64,000 nt of DNA, from the NCBI RefSeq assembly GCF_029490015.1, contig NZ_CP120468.1:2542001-2606000 (forward strand), read 5' to 3'. Made by a program: the position numbers and the translations under genes. A model generated the notes under the pieces. The model made no database searches and was not told the DNA's origin. It saw only the letters and a list, made by a program, of their open reading frames with translations. Source of the stretch: Halobaculum limi (lineage in GTDB: Archaea > Halobacteriota > Halobacteria > Halobacteriales > Haloferacaceae). This document shows, piece by piece, positions 16,216-24,741 of this stretch. How positions within the stretch are numbered: the stretch's first letter is position 1; every line of letters begins with the position of its first letter.

Positions 16216-18111
16216 ATGACCGACGCCGGCGACTCTAGTCTCGGGGACTTCGAGGACCCCGGCCAGTTCGACGAGGCGAGTGAGGCGAGTGACGAACCCC
16301 GAACCGACGTGGCGACCGACGCCAGTGAGGTGTCCGACGCCGGCAACGAACCACCCGCTGACGCGAACGCGGACGCCGCCGACGAGTCGGCCGAGTCCGG
16401 GTTCGAGCGGTACGCGATGGACGTCGCCGACGCGGGCACCGCCGAGGGTATCGGAACGGTGTCGGTGGCGCAGGGCCTGCGCGTCGCCGAGGACAGCGAC
16501 GAGACGAGTCTGAAGGCGTTCGTCACCGTCGGCAACCGCGAGGACGTCCGTATCGGCAAGTACCTTATGGTACCGTACCCCGACGGCGAGCAACTGTTCT
16601 GCCGGATCACCGCTCTCGAGTACGCGCAGGAGTTCCGCACCGACGACGCGACGGAGTTGACCGCGCGGCGACGAATGCGCACCGACCGCTCGGAGTTCAC
16701 CGAGGCCGACTACAAGTACATCGCCGAACTGTCGCCTGTGGCCGTCCTGTTCTCCGATGACGGCGAACTCAAACGTCGGATGGTCGACCGCGTCCCCAAG
16801 CCTGGAGCGCTCGTCCAGCAAGCAACCGACGCCGAACAGATCAAGACGGGACTCGCCATTCCCGAAGAGGGCGTCTTCCTCGGTCACCTCTCGGTCGGCG
16901 GCGAGAAGGTCCGTACCGCCGCAGAGCCACCGACGGTCGACTACCGCCTGAAAGACGACTACGAGGACGGCGACCCCCTCGTGTTCCGTCACACCCTCGT
17001 CGCCGGCGGCACCGGGTCGGGGAAGACCCACGGCGCGAAGAACGTCCTCCGGCAGTACCTCGGGCGGACCTACACAACCGACGACGGCCGCGACGCCCGC
17101 GCCGCCGTCGTGATGTTCGACCCGCAAGACGAGTACGCGCAGATGCACGACGACAACACCGCCCTCGACGACGAGTGGGCGCGGCGACTCGACCGCGAGG
17201 GCATCGAACACGGCGGCCACGACGACACCGTCGCACTCATCCCGAAGGAGGCGGGCGTCTCGTACCCCGGTCGCGGCCACCGCGCCGACCAAGTGGAGTT
17301 CACGATTCCGTTCTCCGTCGTCGACGAGTACGATATGCCGTGGCTCGTCGCCGGCGCATCGCTCAACGAGAACCAGTACCCCGCGCTGTTGACGCTGCTG
17401 AACCGGTTCTTCCGCAACTACGACGGCGGAACCTACCAGCAGTTCCTCTCGTTCCTCGACGACCCAGCGTTGAAAGAGGAACTCGACGAGACGGGCCGCG
17501 TCCACGAGGCCACCTTCGACGCAGTGAAACGCCGGGTCCGGAGCGTCCCCTCGGGCGTGTTCGATCAAGATGCAAAGCCCATCACCGACCTCGACACGAC
17601 GCTCGTGCGCCCCGGTGGGCTGACGGTCGTGCCGACGTACCACCTCTCGTCGGCGCGGGCGAAGGAGATGTTCGTCCTCGCCGTCTCGGCCATCCTCGTC
17701 GACGACAAACTCTCCAACTCGCCGCGGAGCGCCCGCATCGACGAGACGCCGCTCGTGTTGGGGATGGACGAGGCGCACAACTTCCTGTCGGGCGCAGACA
17801 ACGTGCAGGCGCGGAAGGTGGTCGGAAAGTTCACCGAGGCGGCGAAGCAGGGGCGGAAGGAGCGGCTCGGCCTGTTCCTCGTGACGCAGGACCCGCAGGA
17901 CATCGCCGACCCCGTGTTCAAACAGGTGAACACCCGTCTGGTCCTCAACCTCGGCGACGAGGACGCCATCTCGGCGGTGAACATCCCACCGTCGCTGGCG
18001 AACAAGGTGCCGTACATGGAGAAAGGGCAGATGGTGGTGTACTCGCCGGACAACTCCGAACCCGTCGAGGTGACGGGCCTGCCCATCTGTGTGACGCGCC
18101 ACGGCGAGTAA
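16216..18111 (+). CDS. herA: HerA-type hexameric DNA translocase/ATPase
   Basis: HerA is a FtsK-like ring ATPase that works with NurA in end resection. The 631-residue protein has an acidic N-terminus of about 75 residues, a beta-barrel HAS domain (about 75-240), and the ATPase core. Walker A is VAGGTGSGKTHG near residue 268, Walker B is LVLGMDEAHNF near 515, followed by VTQDPQDI, and an arginine-rich sensor region NTRLVLNLGDEDA near 573. The C-terminal KVPYMEKGQMVVYSPDNSEPV is typical of HerA. The ATG 16216 begins the acidic leader. Proximity to nurA supports the assignment. Confidence 0.9.
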   Translation: MTDAGDSSLGDFEDPGQFDEASEASDEPRTDVATDASEVSDAGNEPPADANADAADESAESGFERYAMDVADAGTAEGIGTVSVAQGLRVAEDSDETSLKAFVTVGNREDVRIGKYLMVPYPDGEQLFCRITALEYAQEFRTDDATELTARRRMRTDRSEFTEADYKYIAELSPVAVLFSDDGELKRRMVDRVPKPGALVQQATDAEQIKTGLAIPEEGVFLGHLSVGGEKVRTAAEPPTVDYRLKDDYEDGDPLVFRHTLVAGGTGSGKTHGAKNVLRQYLGRTYTTDDGRDARAAVVMFDPQDEYAQMHDDNTALDDEWARRLDREGIEHGGHDDTVALIPKEAGVSYPGRGHRADQVEFTIPFSVVDEYDMPWLVAGASLNENQYPALLTLLNRFFRNYDGGTYQQFLSFLDDPALKEELDETGRVHEATFDAVKRRVRSVPSGVFDQDAKPITDLDTTLVRPGGLTVVPTYHLSSARAKEMFVLAVSAILVDDKLSNSPRSARIDETPLVLGMDEAHNFLSGADNVQARKVVGKFTEAAKQGRKERLGLFLVTQDPQDIADPVFKQVNTRLVLNLGDEDAISAVNIPPSLANKVPYMEKGQMVVYSPDNSEPVEVTGLPICVTRHGE

Positions 18112-18197
18112 CAGCCGAACCGGAACCGGGCGAAGCGACGGTGGCCGGACACCCTCGGCGTGGATGGCTTTTTGCTTCCCCTGTGTGAGCATCAGGT

Positions 18198-18623
18198 ATG
18201 GTGAGTCGGATCCTCGTCGGCGTCGACGAGTCGGCACAGGCGGAGGCGGCACTCTCGTTTGTCGCCGAGGAGTGGCGTGACGCCGACGTGGTGTTGCTCT
18301 CGGTCATCGACCCCGCGGAGGCAGGACGCGCCGCCGGTGCCGGCGTTCCGAGCGGGGCCGAACAGTGGTACGAACGCACGAAGTCGGATCGGGAGGCACT
18401 GTTGGCCGAGGCCGCAGACGGACTCAACGTGACCGGATCCGTCGAGACGGCGACGACGGTCGGCAAGCCCGCCGCCGCCATCGTCGAGTACGCCGCCGAC
18501 AACGACATCGACCACATCGTCGTCGGCAGCCACGGACGGAAGGGTATCTCGCGGGTGGTCCTCGGGAGCGTCGCCGAGGCGGTCGTCAGGAACGCACCCG
18601 TCCCAGTGACGGTCGTTCGCTGA
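18198..18623 (+). CDS. Universal stress protein (UspA family)
   Basis: A 141-residue single-domain Usp with the Rossmann-like fold. The first strand ILVGVDES and the ATP-binding loop GSHGRKGISRVVLGS near residue 113, which fits the G-2x-G-9x-G-S/T pattern, indicate the ATP-binding class. The end is APVPVTVVR, as usual. A GGCTTTTTGC box about 30 bases upstream of ATG 18198 suggests its own leaderless promoter. Another, divergent Usp is encoded 2 kb away at 20165. Confidence 0.92.
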   Translation: MVSRILVGVDESAQAEAALSFVAEEWRDADVVLLSVIDPAEAGRAAGAGVPSGAEQWYERTKSDREALLAEAADGLNVTGSVETATTVGKPAAAIVEYAADNDIDHIVVGSHGRKGISRVVLGSVAEAVVRNAPVPVTVVR

Positions 18624-18830
18624 CGACGCGAGAGAGCCAGACCGGCGACGTACCGGGTCGACTTGGACTCTCAGCGTCTCCCACCCACCGAGGTCGTGTG
18701 GCGGTGACGCACGCGTTACCTCCCACAACGGGTATGACCCCCCGATTCAGGAGTACAAAAGCGACTGTGGTGGGGGAAGTCCCGACCGGCGCTGACGCCC
18801 TCATACCGACGACGCCCATACGGACGGTCG

Positions 18831-19529
18831 ATGGAGTACGAGGAAGTCGTCACGACGCGCCGTTCACTGCACGAGTACAGCGACGAGGAAGTCACCGAGG
18901 AGACTATCGAGGAGATCGTTCGCCAGGCGACGTTCGCCCCGTCGAGTTTCAACCTCCAGCCGTGGGAGTTCCTCGTCGTCCAGGACGACGACCGCCTCGC
19001 CACGCTCGCGGAGGTCGCAAACGGACAAGAACACATCGAGGAGGCGTCGGCGACGGTCGTCGTCCTCGGTGACCTGGACCCCTCTCGCCACGCCGAACCC
19101 GTCTTCGAGGACTGGCTGCAGAAGGGCTACATCCCGGACGAGGAGACGAAGGGCTACCTCGTCGATACGGTCGACGGGATGGCCGAGATGCCCGAGACGG
19201 AGCGTCGCGTCTGGACGAACCGCTCGACGGCACTCGCGGCCCAGCAGTTCATGACCGCCGCGTGGAACCAGGGCGTCGCGACGCTGCCGATGGAGGGCTT
19301 CGACGACGAGGCACTCGTCAAGGCGTTCGAGATCGACGACAGCGAGTACGAGCCAGTGATGCTCATCGCGGTCGGCTACCCCGCCGACGGCGCCGACGAA
19401 CTCGCGGCCGAGCGCAAGTACCGCCGCCCTGTCGACGAAGTCGTCCACTACGAGACGTTCGAACCAGCGGGCGAGACCAGCCTCGACGGTGACGCGACCG
19501 GCGACGCGAGCGCACCCGCCGACGACTGA
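18831..19529 (+). CDS. Nitroreductase-family flavoprotein
   Basis: A 232-residue protein of the nitroreductase fold, which uses FMN and NAD(P)H to reduce nitro groups, quinones or other acceptors. Motifs are TRRSLHEYSDEEV near residue 9 (FMN phosphate contact), APSSFNLQPWEFLVV near 37 and GVATLPMEGFDDEAL near 150, with a family-like ending RRPVDEVVHYE followed by a disordered Asp/Ala tail. The substrate is not known. The 207-base upstream gap contains a GTACAAAAGC box near 18754, about 75 bases before the start. Confidence 0.88.
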   Translation: MEYEEVVTTRRSLHEYSDEEVTEETIEEIVRQATFAPSSFNLQPWEFLVVQDDDRLATLAEVANGQEHIEEASATVVVLGDLDPSRHAEPVFEDWLQKGYIPDEETKGYLVDTVDGMAEMPETERRVWTNRSTALAAQQFMTAAWNQGVATLPMEGFDDEALVKAFEIDDSEYEPVMLIAVGYPADGADELAAERKYRRPVDEVVHYETFEPAGETSLDGDATGDASAPADD

Positions 19530-19593
19530 CCGGGGTTTTCACCTTCGATACGCGGGCCCGAGGGTTTAGGTTCGGGTGACGGCCCCTTCGGGT

Positions 19594-20133
19594 ATGGGAG
19601 CGCGGAGGAGCCGACGTTGGGGAGTTATCGCACTCGTTGTCACCGCCCTATTACTTGGGCCGGCCGTGGGGGCGGTCGGCGCGACGCAGGAGTCGTGTCA
19701 GGCGAACGGGAACCAGCAGGTGTGTCTCACAGATGCGAGTCTCGACGCCACGACGCTGGCGTCCGGAGCGTCGACGCAACTGTCGGTGACCGTCGAGAAC
19801 GTCGGCGATGAACGGGCGACGGCGATTGTCGTTCTCAACGTCGCCAGTCCGGACAACGAGACGGATTCGTACGAGTTGCGCCGACAGTCGCTTGGACCCG
19901 GTGAGACGCTCAGCCTCACGCAGTCGGTGGACGCGAGCACGCCCGGTCCGCACGCGATGCAGGTCATCGTCTACGGCGACGGCCTCGGACACCGCTACGA
20001 CGCCTCGGCGGCGATGACCGTCACTGTCGAGCGACAGGGCCTCGGCGGAAGTTTCGACACCCCCGAGTACGCGCTGGCGGCGCTGGTCGGCGCAGTCGCT
20101 GTGATGGGCGGTATCGTCTACAAGCGGCGGTAA
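19594..20133 (+). CDS. Secreted or membrane-anchored CARDB-like beta-sandwich protein
   Basis: A 179-residue protein with an N-terminal Sec signal (basic RRSRRW, hydrophobic core GVIALVVTALLLGPAV, Ala-rich cleavage region), one extracellular beta-sandwich similar to CARDB (ASTQLSVTVENVGDERATAIVVLNV near residue 55), and a C-terminal transmembrane helix with a KRR stop-transfer end. It has two Cys near the mature N-terminus (SCQANGNQQVC) that could form a disulfide. No PGF motif for archaeosortase is seen. ATG 19594 is preferred over GTG 19576, as it starts at the basic n-region. Confidence 0.75.
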   Translation: MGARRSRRWGVIALVVTALLLGPAVGAVGATQESCQANGNQQVCLTDASLDATTLASGASTQLSVTVENVGDERATAIVVLNVASPDNETDSYELRRQSLGPGETLSLTQSVDASTPGPHAMQVIVYGDGLGHRYDASAAMTVTVERQGLGGSFDTPEYALAALVGAVAVMGGIVYKRR

Positions 20134-20164
20134 GCGGCGAGAAGCGGCGAGAACCGACGATCGA

Positions 20165-20686
20165 TCACTCGGCCGATTCGGCGACCTGCGGGACGGAGAC
20201 GACCGGTACGCCCGTCGCCGCTCGAACGTCGCTGGCGACGTTTTTCGGAGAGAAGAACCGCCGGAGACCGGTACGGTTGGGTTCGCCGACGACGATCAGG
20301 TCGACGTCGTTGCCGTCGGCGTACAAGCTGATCTCCTCTGCGGGCGTCCCGTAGCGGAGACGTTTGTGTAACGGAACCGACGCGGCGTCTGCGGCCGCGC
20401 CGGCCGCATCGAGGACTGCTTCTGCCGCCGACTCGCGACGTTCGACGACCATGTCCCAGTGGTCAACCGAGACGTCCATCGGGATGACCGACAGGGCGTC
20501 GACCGTCGCACCGTGCGTCGCCGCCATCGAGAGCGCGACGTTGCGGACGCGGTCGTGAGTGTCATCGGCGACCGCGAGGAGCACTCGGTCGACCTCCACA
20601 GGCACGCCGATCGGTTCCTGCGTCTCTACGCCGTCGTGTCCGACGGCTCCATCGGCCGCCTCGATCTCTCCCGTCGTAGTTGCCAT
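20165..20686 (-). CDS. Universal stress protein, probably not ATP-binding
   Basis: The 173-residue protein has a 30-residue acidic N-terminus and one Usp domain: VDRVLLAVADDTHDRV near residue 32, the acidic strand SVIPMDVSVDHWDMV, and VDLIVVGEPNRTGLRRFF near 135. The loop that normally carries the G-2x-G-9x-G-S/T ATP motif is degenerate (the last Gly-Ser is replaced by a Ser-Pro-Lys-Asn segment), so nucleotide binding is doubtful. ATG 20686 fits a strong TATA box about 28 bases upstream (20709-20722). Other in-frame starts (20698, 20746) overlap that promoter. Confidence 0.85.
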   Translation of the reverse strand: MATTTGEIEAADGAVGHDGVETQEPIGVPVEVDRVLLAVADDTHDRVRNVALSMAATHGATVDALSVIPMDVSVDHWDMVVERRESAAEAVLDAAGAAADAASVPLHKRLRYGTPAEEISLYADGNDVDLIVVGEPNRTGLRRFFSPKNVASDVRAATGVPVVSVPQVAESAE

Positions 20687-20708
20687 TACGCAATGCATCG
20701 CGTCGAAA

Positions 20709-20722
20709 ATACATATATTTGT
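20709..20722 (-). promoter_or_regulatory. TATA box of the stress-protein gene
   Basis: On the minus strand the region reads CAAATATATGTATT, a strong AT-rich TATA element in a GC-rich genome, centred about 28 bases upstream of ATG 20686. A further AT-rich stretch lies at about 20740-20765. Confidence 0.55.
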
Positions 20723-20845
20723 CCAAGTACGCGCCGAATTATGCACGTATATTTTCTATTAACGTTCTACAACCAGTGAATGTCCATTATAGAATCGACA
20801 TTCGTGACAGATCGATCGCCGAGAGCCGGCGCGAACCGACAGACT

Positions 20846-20865
20846 GGTGTCTGCAGACTGACACC
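20846..20865. promoter_or_regulatory. Inverted repeat GGTGTC-N8-GACACC before the 20875 gene
   Basis: Perfect six-base arms flank TGCAGACT, and the inner bases GTCTGCAGAC (20849-20858) form a second 10-base palindrome. The structure ends 9 bases before ATG 20875. No clear TATA box sits at the usual distance from this start, so the mRNA may have a leader that includes this element, either as an RNA hairpin near the ribosome-binding region or as a protein-binding site. Confidence 0.4.
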
Positions 20866-20874
20866 GGTGCTCAC

Positions 20875-21576
20875 ATGACTGTGTACGAACGCGCCAGGGC
20901 CGGTGACCTCCACGTCGTCGACCGCTGGGAGGACGGCGTCGGTTGGCTCGCACATCCAACCGAACAGGGGGCGCGTGCGAGTCACGCCGTCCGCGGCGAC
21001 GACGGCGTCTGGCTGATCGATCCACTCGACGCGCCAGGACTGGACGACCTGCTCGACTCGTACGGGCCGGTGGCCGGTGTCGCCGTCCTCAGCAGTTACC
21101 ACGCCCGCGACGCCGGTGTCCTCGCCGACCGCCACGACGTTGCCGTCCACGTGCCCCGGTGGATGGACCGTGTGGACGAGCGCGTGGCGGCGCCCGTCGA
21201 GCGGTTCGACGGGTCGTTCGGGGCGTCCGGGTTCCACGTCCAGCGCTTCGAACCGTTGGGGCTGTGGCGCGAAGCGATCGGATACCGCCCCGACGACGGA
21301 ACGCTCGTCGTTCCCGACCTCCTCGGGTCGGGTCCAGGGTACACCGTCGGCGACGAACGGGTGGGCGTCGTCCTCTCACACCGGATGTTTCCGCCCCGCC
21401 GTCTCGCCCAACTCGCGCCCGACCGGATCCTGTTCGGACACGGCGAGGGCGTGTTCACGGACGCGAGCGCGGCGCTATCGGATGCGCTCGACGGGGCACG
21501 TCGTCGGTTCCCCCGTGCGCTCGTGGAGCAGTTCGGAACGAATCTCCGACTGCTCACGGCGGCGATGCGGGAGTAG
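20875..21576 (+). CDS. Metallo-beta-lactamase-like protein with degenerate metal site
   Basis: The 233-residue protein follows the layout of MBL-fold hydrolases: DGVWLIDPLDAPGLDDLL near residue 45, a strand VAGVAVLSSYHARDAGVLADRHDVAVHVP near 67-95, VVPDLLGSG near 145 and ILFGHGEGVF near 190. In true enzymes the second part would read HxHxDH; here it is YHARDAG, with only a partial metal set, so catalysis is doubtful. It could be a structural or regulatory homologue. ATG 20875 is the first start giving an acidic haloarchaeal protein; an upstream extension is in the AT-rich promoter region and codes for non-typical residues. Confidence 0.6.
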   Translation: MTVYERARAGDLHVVDRWEDGVGWLAHPTEQGARASHAVRGDDGVWLIDPLDAPGLDDLLDSYGPVAGVAVLSSYHARDAGVLADRHDVAVHVPRWMDRVDERVAAPVERFDGSFGASGFHVQRFEPLGLWREAIGYRPDDGTLVVPDLLGSGPGYTVGDERVGVVLSHRMFPPRRLAQLAPDRILFGHGEGVFTDASAALSDALDGARRRFPRALVEQFGTNLRLLTAAMRE

Positions 21577-21604
21577 CCGCGGACGGCCGCGGCCCCTCGA
21601 CTGT

Positions 21605-23035
21605 TCAGAAGATGTTCGCCTGTCTGTACACCGAGATACCGTCGTTGGTTATCTCGTAGGGTTTCGTCTCACGAGAGTGGTTCGCGTCGCGGATCTTCTG
21701 TATCTCGACGGCGAGCCTCGTCTCTCGGAAGTCCGAGGGCCGAACGTACTGCAGGATGAACACCGCGTCGGTGAGGTACTCGACGATGCCGTGACGGGAG
21801 GCGTAGGCGTTGTCCTCGCTGGCTTCGCTGGTCAGCATCGTCGTCACGCCCGCCTCCTTCAGCGAGCGAGCGAAGTCGAACACCTCCGAGCGACGCTTGC
21901 TCGGATGGTCGTACATCATCTCCAGCAGCGACACGGAGTCGAGCACGAGGCGGTCGGCCCCGAACTCGGTGACGAGCCGAGAGATGTCGTCGCGGATGGA
22001 GTCGAGTGAGTTCGCCATCTCGATGGGGTCCATCGCGATGACGGCGAGGCGGTCCTCGTCGGCGTATCGGCGGTACTCCCACCCCTTCTCTTCGGCCGTC
22101 GAGAGGATGGCCTCCTCCGTCTCTTCGAGCGTGATGTAGACGGCGTTGCCGCCGTTCTCGAGCGTCTCGTTGAGGAACTGGAGCCCGAACGTCGTCTTAC
22201 CGGTCCCGGCGCTTCCGATGACGGCCATCAGCGACCGCTCGGGGATGCCGCCGAGGATCATCTCGTCTAAGCCCTCGATACCGACGTCGATGCGGTCGAT
22301 GTCGGACTCGAACTCCTCCTCGTCGAAGTCCGGGCCCGCGCCGCCGCCACCGAACCCGCCGAATGCGTCGCCCCCGAACTCTCCACCGTCGCCGTCGCCG
22401 AACTCCCCCGGCGCGTCCTGCATCGCCGCCGCGAAGTCGTCACCGAACGGGTCGTCATCGGCCCCCGTGCGAGCGCCGCCGAACGGGTCGTCCCCGGCGT
22501 CATCGGTCGTCGGAGTCGAAGCGTCTGCGGTGTCGACACCACCGTTGCCGTCGAGTCCGCCGAAGCCGCCGCCGTCGAAGTCTCCCTCGAGCACTTCGTC
22601 GTCAGCGATGTCGGCCCATTCGCCGTCGGCGTCGCTTTCCGACGGCCCGTTGGCGTCGTCTGGGGACTCGTGGACGCCACCGAACGGGTCGTCGGTGTCG
22701 GAGCCGCTGTCGTCGCGGAGCGTGTCTGACGTCTCGTCGGCAGTCTCTGCGCTGAGTCCGTCGTCGATGTCGTCGACGTCGTCGAATCCGTCCGGGTCAG
22801 CAGGCTCCACGTCTTCGAGGGGGTCCGGCCCCTCGGCGCCTTCAGCCGACTCCTCGGCGGTGGCGTCTCGTTCCGCGTCGGGGTGACCGGCTCCGTCGTC
22901 GCCCGTGTCCCCGGTGTCGTCTGCGACCGCCGCTTCCTCGTCGAATGGCCCCGCGTCCTCCTCCTCACCGTCGTCGCGTTCGGTCGCCTCACGGAGTCCG
23001 CGTTCGAACCAGTCTTCGTCGGCCTCCTCGCTCAC
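21605..23035 (-). CDS. KaiC/RecA-superfamily ATPase with long acidic Gly-rich N-terminus
   Basis: The 476-residue protein has a very acidic disordered N-terminal half (residues 1-245, Asp/Glu with Gly-Phe-Gly runs such as FGGFGGGGAG near 230) and one C-terminal KaiC-like domain. The domain begins RIDVGIEGLDEMILGGIPERS near 250. Walker A is GSAGTGKTTFG near 277, Walker B is DRLVLDSVSLLE near 350, and the end is ITNDGISVYRQANIF. Single-domain KaiC proteins in archaea act in signalling or motility (as ArlH does), but ArlH itself has a different context. No circadian or motility genes are adjacent. The function is unknown. Confidence 0.85.
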   Translation of the reverse strand: MSEEADEDWFERGLREATERDDGEEEDAGPFDEEAAVADDTGDTGDDGAGHPDAERDATAEESAEGAEGPDPLEDVEPADPDGFDDVDDIDDGLSAETADETSDTLRDDSGSDTDDPFGGVHESPDDANGPSESDADGEWADIADDEVLEGDFDGGGFGGLDGNGGVDTADASTPTTDDAGDDPFGGARTGADDDPFGDDFAAAMQDAPGEFGDGDGGEFGGDAFGGFGGGGAGPDFDEEEFESDIDRIDVGIEGLDEMILGGIPERSLMAVIGSAGTGKTTFGLQFLNETLENGGNAVYITLEETEEAILSTAEEKGWEYRRYADEDRLAVIAMDPIEMANSLDSIRDDISRLVTEFGADRLVLDSVSLLEMMYDHPSKRRSEVFDFARSLKEAGVTTMLTSEASEDNAYASRHGIVEYLTDAVFILQYVRPSDFRETRLAVEIQKIRDANHSRETKPYEITNDGISVYRQANIF

Positions 23036-23272
23036 CGACAGTCACCTCGTCTCACTCGACCGTCCCCCCCACCGCGAGCGATCCGACCAAGGAGTGAATG
23101 TCCGTCGTTCGTGGTCGCGAGTTGTCGAGTGGAGGACAGACGGTCGCTCATCGTCACATCGAAGTTCGTGCGTCAGTATGAATGTTCCCCAGAAACCGGA
23201 CTGTGGTTGCACGGCGACTCGCGCGTGCCCCGTGTCGGGTGACTTTTTGCGACGGGCCAGCCAACTCGGAGT

Positions 23273-24097
23273 ATGGATGTCGGCATCGTCGCCCAGAAGG
23301 GGAACGGTCGCGCGGCGTATCTCGCGGGTGACCTCTGCGACAGGCTTCGCGCGGCCGACGCGACGGTCGCCGTCGACGCTGCGACCGCCGAAGCGCTCGA
23401 CGACGTCGAAGCGATTCCCGTCTCGGCGATGGCCGAGATGGATCTGGTCGTCTCTATCGGCGGCGACGGAACTTTCCTGTTCGCCGCCCGGGGCGCAGGC
23501 GGCGTCCCGGTGCTCGGCGTCAACCTCGGCGAGGTTGGCTTTCTCAACGCCGTCTCCCCCTCGGAGGCGGTCGACGCCGTCCTCGACGAAGTGGAGGCGT
23601 TCCGCGGTGAAGGAATGACCGTTCGGGAAGCGCCGCGACTGGCGGCCGCCTGCGGAGACTGGGAGTCGGAACCCGCGGCCAACGAAGTCGTCGTGCAGGG
23701 CGAGCGTCGCGGGCGCGGCGGCGGCGTCGGCTACGAGGTGCGCGTCGACGGGTCGCTGTACTCCAGCGGGCACGCCGACGGCGTCCTCGTGTCGACACCG
23801 ACCGGATCGACGGCGTACAACCTCTCGGAGGGTGGCCCCCTCGTCCACCCCGGCGTCGACGGCCTCGTCGTCAACGAGATGTGCGCCGAAGACGGGATGC
23901 CGCCGCTGGTCGTCTCGCCGGAGTCTGAGGTGACGGTCACGCTCACTGACACCGAGGAGGCGGTCGTCATCACCGACGGACGCGGCCAACACACCGTCGA
24001 CGTGCCCGCGGAGGTGACCGTCTCCGCGACCGACCCACCCGTCAGACTGGCCGGTCCCGCCGCCGACTTCTTCGAAGCGCTCGGGAAGTTGGAGTGA
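23273..24097 (+). CDS. NAD kinase
   Basis: The enzyme phosphorylates NAD to NADP using ATP or polyphosphate. The 274-residue protein contains the family motifs [12 protein letters not shown] near residue 64 and the catalytic region [19 protein letters not shown] near 178, with [11 protein letters not shown] at the N-terminus. It ends after a short helical [15 protein letters not shown] 23273 has a GACTTTTTGC box 23-32 bases upstream, supporting a leaderless transcript. It ends 9 bases before the stop of the convergent HD-domain gene. Confidence 0.95.
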   Translation: MDVGIVAQKGNGRAAYLAGDLCDRLRAADATVAVDAATAEALDDVEAIPVSAMAEMDLVVSIGGDGTFLFAARGAGGVPVLGVNLGEVGFLNAVSPSEAVDAVLDEVEAFRGEGMTVREAPRLAAACGDWESEPAANEVVVQGERRGRGGGVGYEVRVDGSLYSSGHADGVLVSTPTGSTAYNLSEGGPLVHPGVDGLVVNEMCAEDGMPPLVVSPESEVTVTLTDTEEAVVITDGRGQHTVDVPAEVTVSATDPPVRLAGPAADFFEALGKLE

Positions 24098-24106
24098 CAG
24101 GAGGAG

Positions 24107-24688
24107 TCACGCCTCCCGCAGGTCGTCGAGCGCACGCGAGCGAATCGCCGCCGCAGCGACCTCGTCGGCACGTTTGACTATCTCGGCTTCGATGGTCGCC
24201 GGATCGACGGTCGTCCGCGACGTGTGCGAGAGCACGATGTGTGACAGTTCGACCGGGAGCCCTGCGGCTTCACAGACGTAGACGCCGACGTGCGGGTGGC
24301 CGAGGAGGTCGTAGTAGTCGGTGCCGCTCGACTCTCCGGGCGCGAACTCGTACAGTTTGCTCACGTCGTGGAGCAACGCGCCCGCGACGACGAGGTCGCG
24401 GTCGATACCGAGGTCCGGTCTCGCCGCCAGCAACGCGTCGGCCATCCCCGCCGCCAGCGTCGTCACCTCGTTGACGTGGTCGACGTTCGTCTCGTCGGGG
24501 AGTCCCAGTCGCTGCTGTTCGTCTGGGAGCCACGGCACCTCGCGGATGTCGTCCCACGCGGTCTCCGCGAGCGCCAGCGCGTACGCCTCGTGGACGCCTG
24601 CGCGAAGGTCGTCGTCCGCGATGTCGTCGACCAGCGGGAAGACGTCCGAGAGGTCGTCGGGAAGCGCCGCAGATGTGTCGTCGCTCAC
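24107..24688 (-). CDS. HD-domain metal-dependent phosphohydrolase
   Basis: A 193-residue HD-superfamily protein. Metal-ligand candidates are His in NVDHVNEVTTLA near residue 73, the HD pair in GALLHDVSKLYEF near 107, and His in GHPHVGVYV and SHIVLSHTSR. The fold is that of small archaeal HD hydrolases acting on nucleotides or related phosphoesters; the substrate is unknown. GTG 24688 was chosen as it begins an acidic N-terminus (SDDTSAALPDD); earlier in-frame starts give a basic, Arg-rich extension. Confidence 0.8.
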   Translation of the reverse strand: MSDDTSAALPDDLSDVFPLVDDIADDDLRAGVHEAYALALAETAWDDIREVPWLPDEQQRLGLPDETNVDHVNEVTTLAAGMADALLAARPDLGIDRDLVVAGALLHDVSKLYEFAPGESSGTDYYDLLGHPHVGVYVCEAAGLPVELSHIVLSHTSRTTVDPATIEAEIVKRADEVAAAAIRSRALDDLREA

Positions 24689-24741
24689 GGTGAGTCGTTC
24701 GCGGACGGTCGACAAAAAGGACCGGCAGGTCGCGGGCGGCG

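Noticed and set aside
14959-18252. A 1097-codon open frame on the minus strand over the HerA region
   Set aside because: It runs antisense to herA and other genes, is Arg- and basic-rich or lacks family motifs, and arises from high G+C wobble positions. The plus-strand HerA has intact Walker motifs.
22346-22410. Gly-rich coding tract as a separate repeat element
   Set aside because: The run of Gly codons belongs to the acidic N-terminus of the KaiC-like gene and has no fixed period in the DNA.
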